Of a stretch of DNA of 40,049 nucleotides, positions 36,932 to 40,049 are shown piece after piece (within the stretch, counting starts at the first letter, position 1; every line of letters begins with the position of its first letter). This stretch comes from Rhizobacter sp. (lineage in GTDB: Bacteria; Pseudomonadota; Gammaproteobacteria; Burkholderiales; Burkholderiaceae_C): positions 1 through 40,049 of the forward strand of contig JAMLIM010000032.1 in assembly GCA_023954175.1 (NCBI GenBank), given 5' to 3'. Below the pieces are notes generated by a model, which did no database searches, had not been told where the DNA came from, and saw only the letters and a program-made list of their open reading frames with translations. A program made the position numbers and the translations under genes.

Positions 36932-37795
36932 ATGATTTGGCTGACGTGGGCGGCGCTCGTCGTTGCAGCGTTGGCCATCCTGGCCGCGGCGCTGGCAGCG
37001 TACGGCGCCCGACGCTGGTCTGCAGGCACACGCGGCCTCCTCGCCCGGCTGGAGGCCGCGCGCGTCGAGCCCCTGCCCGCGCGATACGACGCGGCACGTG
37101 AACTCAAGGGCCTGCCGGCGCCCGTGCAGCGCTACTTCCGCACCGTGCTCACCGACGGGCAGGCGATGCTGGCGGCCGCCACGGTCGAACACCGAGGCAG
37201 CTTCAATGTCGGCGAGGCGACCGAGCAGTGGAAGCCCTTCACCTCGCGCCAGCGCGTCGTGATGCGCCGACCGGGCTTCGTCTGGAACGGCAAGGTGGCG
37301 ATGTTGCCGGGGCTGAACGTGCTCGTGCACGACGCGTACGTCGCTGGCGAGGGCGTCCTGCATCCCGCGATGCTTGGCCTGTTCACGCTGACCGACCTGC
37401 GCGGCACCGACGCAATCGCGCGCGACGAACTGATGCGCTTCCTCGCCGAGGCGGCGTGGTACCCGACCGCGCTGCTGCCCAGCCAGGGCGTGCACTGGGA
37501 GGCAGTGGACGAGCGCTCGGCGCAAGCGAGCCTGGCAGACGGCGACGTTTCGCTGACCATGCTCTTCAGCTTCGAGGCCGACGGCACGCTGCGCAGCGTG
37601 CGCGCCGACGCGCGGGGGCGAACCGTCGCCGGCAAGACCGTCATGACCCCGTGGGAAGGCCGCTGGTCCGACGTACAGACCCACGACGGCATGCGCCTGC
37701 CGATGAAGGGCGAAGTCGCATGGCTGACACCGCAGGGCCGCAAGCCCTACTGGCGCGGCGCGATCGCGTCGCTGAGTTTCGAATATGCGCGTTGA
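36932..37795 (+). CDS. DUF6544-type membrane-anchored protein
   Basis: Membrane-anchored protein of unknown function. The 287 residues start with one hydrophobic helix (IWLTWAALVVAALAILAAAL). A soluble domain follows in which PAPVQRYFRTVLTDGQ, RPGFVWNGKVAMLPGLNVLV, ELMRFLAEAAWYPTALLPSQ and PWEGRWSDVQTHDGMRLPMK match the pattern I know from DUF6544/DUF6920-type proteins (conserved RYF, FxW and WYPTALLP blocks). No catalytic motif is obvious. The ATG at 36932 is chosen because the helix starts there and AGAGGAAG precedes it. It stands alone, divergent from the transporter. Its G+C is high, like the core genes, unlike the small genes further right. Confidence 0.82.
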   Translation: MIWLTWAALVVAALAILAAALAAYGARRWSAGTRGLLARLEAARVEPLPARYDAARELKGLPAPVQRYFRTVLTDGQAMLAAATVEHRGSFNVGEATEQWKPFTSRQRVVMRRPGFVWNGKVAMLPGLNVLVHDAYVAGEGVLHPAMLGLFTLTDLRGTDAIARDELMRFLAEAAWYPTALLPSQGVHWEAVDERSAQASLADGDVSLTMLFSFEADGTLRSVRADARGRTVAGKTVMTPWEGRWSDVQTHDGMRLPMKGEVAWLTPQGRKPYWRGAIASLSFEYAR

Positions 37796-38197
37796 AAGGC
37801 AGTTGCATGCTCGCGGTCACAACCTTCAGCGAGCGTTGCGGGTTATCCCGTCCCCGATCTGCAACAGAGGATGGGCATCATCTGCGCACGCGCAAGCTCA
37901 CCGCCTCGAACTGTGCGCAGACTGCGTCAGAAGGCGCAGTTTCTCACTTGCAGGAACAAGTGGTGCGCATCTCGTCGCTTCAGGTCGGAAACCACTGGCG
38001 CAAACAGCTGAGGCTTTTCACGTCTGTTCAACAGGGAACGAAAGCGCCGCCGTCAACCCGAAGGCCAGGCTTTCAAGCCGCCTGCAGACCGGCCGAGCCG
38101 GGCAGTCTTGGCACCACCTCGCCAGGCTATCCGTCGCTCTTGCGCCCTACATCATTCGTCGGGCGTCACAAGCACACCCACCGCGAGGAGTCGCATC
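37796..38197. other. Non-coding stretch before the RidA-like gene
   Basis: About 400 bases with less extreme G+C than the left part of the window and no convincing gene on either strand. Frames read through it but with no recognisable family. Only a GAGGAG ribosome-binding site (38185-38190) for the following gene can be named. It may be decayed DNA from an earlier insertion. Confidence 0.5.
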
Positions 38198-38686
38198 ATG
38201 CCCACACCAGAAGACCGCCTCGCCGAGCTTGGCCTGGCTTTGCCGGCCCCGCTTCAATTGCCACCCGGCGTCACGCTGCCGTTCCCCTGGGTGCGCATCG
38301 TAGGCACCAGGGCGCTGATATCGGGCCACGGGCCGACAAACGCGGACGGCAGCCTGGCCCAGCCGCTGGGCAAGGTCGGCCTGGACGTCAGCGAAGAACA
38401 GGCGTACATCGCCGCCCGCCTGACGGGCATGGCCATCCTGGGCAGCCTGAAGCGAGAACTCGGGTCGCTCTCCCGCATCGCGTGTTGGACGCGGGTGTTC
38501 GGAATGGTCAACTCCGCGCCCGGGTTCACGCGTCAGCCGGCCGTTGTCAACGGCTTCACCAATCTGATCATCAGCGTCTTCGGTCAGGAGCACGGGAGTC
38601 ACGCGCGCAGCGCGGTCGGCCTTGCGGAGTTGCCCTTTCGCATCCCCGTCGAGATCGAGGGTGAAGTCGAGTTGCGACCGCAGTGA
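38198..38686 (+). CDS. RidA-like protein (YjgF/YER057c/UK114 family, long subgroup)
   Basis: Rid-superfamily protein; the archetype RidA hydrolyses reactive enamine/imine intermediates. The 162 residues are longer than RidA (about 128) and fit the subgroup beginning with RLAELGLALPAPLQLPPGVT. Recognisable are RALISGHGPTNADGSL, the central helix AYIAARLTGMAILGSLKREL, and the C-terminal HARSAVGLAELPFRIPVEIE, where the Arg aligns with the substrate-binding Arg of RidA. Whether it has deaminase activity cannot be said; several subgroups lack it. The ATG at 38198 has GAGGAG seven bases ahead. It is the first of three small same-strand genes before the tRNA. Confidence 0.87.
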   Translation: MPTPEDRLAELGLALPAPLQLPPGVTLPFPWVRIVGTRALISGHGPTNADGSLAQPLGKVGLDVSEEQAYIAARLTGMAILGSLKRELGSLSRIACWTRVFGMVNSAPGFTRQPAVVNGFTNLIISVFGQEHGSHARSAVGLAELPFRIPVEIEGEVELRPQ

Positions 38687-38837
38687 TGCCTGGCCACTCG
38701 CTCAAGCGGAGCACCAACGGCAAGCCGCCATTGGGCATCACTGACACTGCGCCGTTGCCCTGGACGAGGCTTGTACTTGGCAGGTCTAGCCTTGCTCAGG
38801 ATCTTGCAATCGAGTGCCATTGAAGTCGGAGGATGCC

Positions 38838-39230
38838 ATGAGCAGATTACTCTTTCTCGCAGTCGTCTTGGCCGCGACCGCCTTGTTCACAGGTTGCTCG
38901 ACTCTCGCAGATGCCCAGGCTGCAAGGGGAACGGGGGAAAGCCGGATCTACGACAGGCCATATGAGGTTGTATGGATCGCTGCTTCGGAGACCGTTCGAG
39001 ATTCCGGACTGACCCTCGTGTCGGAGGAGAAGGAAAAGGGCCTGATCCTGGCCAGGGGCGGGGTCTCGGCGTTCAGCTGGGGCGAGAACGTCGCAGTCTT
39101 CGTCGAGGACATTGGAGGGCGCGCGAGAACGCGAGTTGAGGTGAGCAGCAAGAGAGCATTGGCCACCAATATCACGGCCAAGAACTGGGAAACAAAGCTC
39201 CTGGAGTCTCTGGATAAAAAGCTGAAGTGA
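38838..39230 (+). CDS. Small lipoprotein, DUF3568-like, unknown function
   Basis: Predicted lipoprotein of 130 residues. The signal peptide MSRLLFLAVVLAATALFTGC ends in lipobox LFTGC (Cys about 20). The mature part (about 21-130) reads ESRIYDRPYEVVWIAASETV, RDSGLTLVSEEKEKGLILAR, GGVSAFSWGENVAVFVEDI and ends in TKLLESLDKKLK, an alternating strand/helix pattern with a VxxxAxxxVxxxGL helix. That pattern resembles small lipoproteins of the DUF3568/DUF3576 kind, but I do not claim a specific family. GGAGG (38828-38832) sits five bases before the ATG. Base composition is clearly less G+C-rich than the core genes. Confidence 0.85.
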   Translation: MSRLLFLAVVLAATALFTGCSTLADAQAARGTGESRIYDRPYEVVWIAASETVRDSGLTLVSEEKEKGLILARGGVSAFSWGENVAVFVEDIGGRARTRVEVSSKRALATNITAKNWETKLLESLDKKLK

Positions 39231-39286
39231 CGTGACGCCGCACCGCTCGTTCAAGCGCTTGGCGTAATCTGCATCAGTCCGCTGCC

Positions 39287-39691
39287 ATGGATGCTCGTAC
39301 CCTCGTGCTGTTTCTCATCCCGGCATTGGTTGGGTGTATGTCTGTGAACGTGGCTGGTGTCGAGGCGGCAGCCCCCACTTCAACCGCGGTCGCTTCCGGC
39401 GCAGTGGCTATGAGCGACACTGCTCCACCCGCAGTTGAGGTGTACGGCACCTTCAGACACGAGGTTTGGTTCGATCGAGAGTTGTATTCGGTTTGGGTCA
39501 GAGCCAATAGTCCCGCGGAAGCCGAACGAATAGCGATCGAAACGGCGAGCAAGTCCTGTGCCGATCGCAAGGGGGTGCTCCGGGTCGAGTGGTTCGATGC
39601 TTGGGAAGAACGAAGACTCTTCGTTCCTGTAAAGAGTGGGCGGTTTTCTTATGAGGCACGGTTTCGTTGCGCGCCTGCCCTGCCACGGTAG
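39287..39691 (+). CDS. Small exported lipoprotein-like protein, unknown function
   Basis: No recognised family. The 134 residues start with a short hydrophobic signal (MDARTLVLFLIPALVGCMSV) carrying a lipobox-like LVGC (Cys about 17). A Ser/Thr/Ala linker follows, then a compact domain (about 49-130) with YGTFRHEVWFDRELYSVWVR, a helix EAERIAIETASKSCADRKGV, and SGRFSYEARFRC; two cysteines could form a disulfide. G+C is about 53-57% in the two 60-base lines I counted (39301-39360, 39481-39540), far below the genome average seen elsewhere in the window, suggesting a foreign origin. It follows the other lipoprotein by 56 bases on the same strand. Confidence 0.75.
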   Translation: MDARTLVLFLIPALVGCMSVNVAGVEAAAPTSTAVASGAVAMSDTAPPAVEVYGTFRHEVWFDRELYSVWVRANSPAEAERIAIETASKSCADRKGVLRVEWFDAWEERRLFVPVKSGRFSYEARFRCAPALPR

Positions 39692-39703
39692 ATCAGTGAC
39701 TGT

Positions 39704-39721
39704 GACCCTGTCCCTGTCCCT
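39704..39721. repeat. Short hexamer repeat (GACCCT, GTCCCT, GTCCCT)
   Basis: Three hexamers in phase, directly after the last lipoprotein gene, followed by GTAAACAGGACC, which can fold back on the last unit (CCTGT/ACAGG). It sits in a 188-base space before the tRNA-Leu. It may be the edge of a REP-like or mobile sequence, or simple slippage. Confidence 0.55.
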
Positions 39722-39739
39722 GTAAACAGGACCAATGAG

Positions 39740-39880
39740 TTACAGAGGAAGAGCGACCGGCAGGTCGCAGAGCGCAGGGATGCCCGTGGTCTCTTCAACG
39801 GCCGGCACGTTGAGCGATCGATCGAACGCGACGAACTCGTCGCCAGAACTCTCGATCGGCACCGTCTCGAATTTCGCCCT
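39740..39880 (-). pseudogene. Possible gene remnant directly after the tRNA-Leu 3' end
   Basis: On the minus strand, one frame immediately downstream of the tRNA reads like real protein: KFETVPIESSGDEFVAFDRS, LNVPAVEETTGIPALCDLPV, ALPL, then stop TAA at 39742-39740. It has no ATG start; the frame continues backwards into the tRNA, so only the C-terminal end of a gene may be left, with a GTG at 39862 as the only local start (a 40-residue product). Balanced acidic/hydrophobic composition suggests coding origin, but I cannot assign a family. It could also be chance. Confidence 0.35.
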
Positions 39881-39971
39881 GGTGCCCGGGACGGGGATCG
39901 AACCCGTATGCCCTCTTGCGAGAGGCGGCGGATTTTAAGTCCGCTGTGTCTGCCAGTTTCACCACCCGGGC
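39880..39971 (-). tRNA. tRNA-Leu, anticodon TAA (UAA)
   Basis: Reading the minus strand, the 92 bases fold as a class II tRNA. The 7-bp acceptor stem is GCCCGGG with CCCGGGC, followed by discriminator A and a genome-encoded CCA (39882-39880). The D arm is TGGTGAAACTGGCAGACA, typical of tRNA-Leu; the anticodon stem is GCGGA/TCCGC with loop CTTAAAA and anticodon TAA (39937-39935). A long variable arm with TCTCGCAAGAG follows, and the T arm is ACGGG-TTCGATC-CCCGT. It reads UUA/UUG leucine codons, rare in such G+C-rich genes. Leucine tRNAs are common integration sites. Confidence 0.97.
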
Positions 39972-40004
39972 GGGCGCCCGGTGGATTGTCGGCGACGCCG
40001 GCGT

Positions 40005-40030
40005 TCAAGCGGGTAGACCGCACCGCTTGA
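40005..40030. repeat. Inverted repeat TCAAGCGG/CCGCTTGA upstream of the tRNA
   Basis: TCAAGCGG (40005-40012) and CCGCTTGA (40023-40030) form a perfect 8-bp stem with a 10-base loop, about 34 bases upstream of the tRNA 5' end. No T-run follows. It may terminate a neighbouring transcript or be a remnant related to the TCAAGCG motifs near the small genes at 38702 and 39251. Confidence 0.5.
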
Positions 40031-40049
40031 GGCGCCGAGCGAGGTCAGG

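Noticed and set aside
39735-39938. 67-codon plus-strand frame ending ALVPGTGIEPVCPLARGGGF
   Set aside because: This is the well-known false reading of a tRNA gene on the opposite strand.
39972-40049. Promoter for tRNA-Leu (TTGAAC and GACAAT on the minus strand)
   Set aside because: Only 12 bases separate the two boxes, too few for sigma-70, so I do not annotate it.

Overview
The window is G+C-rich chromosomal DNA from a betaproteobacterium, most likely order Burkholderiales. The gene order hflC-hflK-hflX-hfq-der-bamB-yfgM-hisS (read backwards here), followed by ispG-rodZ-pilF-rlmN-ndk and rluB-scpB, is the core arrangement of that order, and the proteins (80-residue Hfq, RGG-tailed RluB, odhA-odhB-lpdA-zapE order) fit. 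Genus cannot be fixed from the sequence alone. Almost all of the window is housekeeping DNA; only the last 2 kb or so looks accessory.

Region 1 (1-17914) is a long minus-strand block. Its genes serve translation and RNA (hisS, rlmN, rluB, rluD, hfq, der, hflX), envelope assembly (bamB, yfgM, rodZ, pilF, hflK/hflC), isoprenoid synthesis (ispG), nucleotide balance (ndk) and chromosome segregation (scpB). Many neighbours overlap by a stop/start NTGA tetranucleotide, so translational coupling is a recurring feature. Region 2 (17974-21935) has bamD and a PP2C phosphatase on the plus strand around a DUF465-helicase pair on the minus strand.

Region 3 (21982-30195) is the 2-oxoglutarate dehydrogenase region: odhA (E1), odhB (E2), lpdA (E3), then zapE and a periplasmic coiled-coil protein. 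Two small genes, a SHOCT/PspC membrane protein and a pentapeptide-repeat protein, sit between odhB and lpdA. Region 4 (30437-36525) is a catabolic flavoprotein block: a nitronate monooxygenase-like enzyme, a DmdC-type acyl-CoA dehydrogenase, and both electron-transfer flavoprotein subunits, with an Atg22/UMF1-type transporter upstream. A strong intrinsic terminator hairpin lies between etfA and the acyl-CoA dehydrogenase, so expression of the dehydrogenase may depend on read-through.

Region 5 (36932-40049) is plus-strand: a DUF6544-type protein, a RidA-like protein, two small lipoproteins in visibly lower-G+C DNA, a possible gene remnant, and a tRNA-Leu(UAA) on the minus strand. This is the only part resembling an integration hotspot. 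I found no CRISPR array, no intact transposase or integrase and no rRNA. No complete, clearly new multi-gene system is evident. The observations most worth checking are the non-canonical hflX start, the etfA/acyl-CoA dehydrogenase terminator, the extra genes in the odh-lpd cluster, hexamer-phased repeat tracts beside promoters, and the tRNA-proximal segment.
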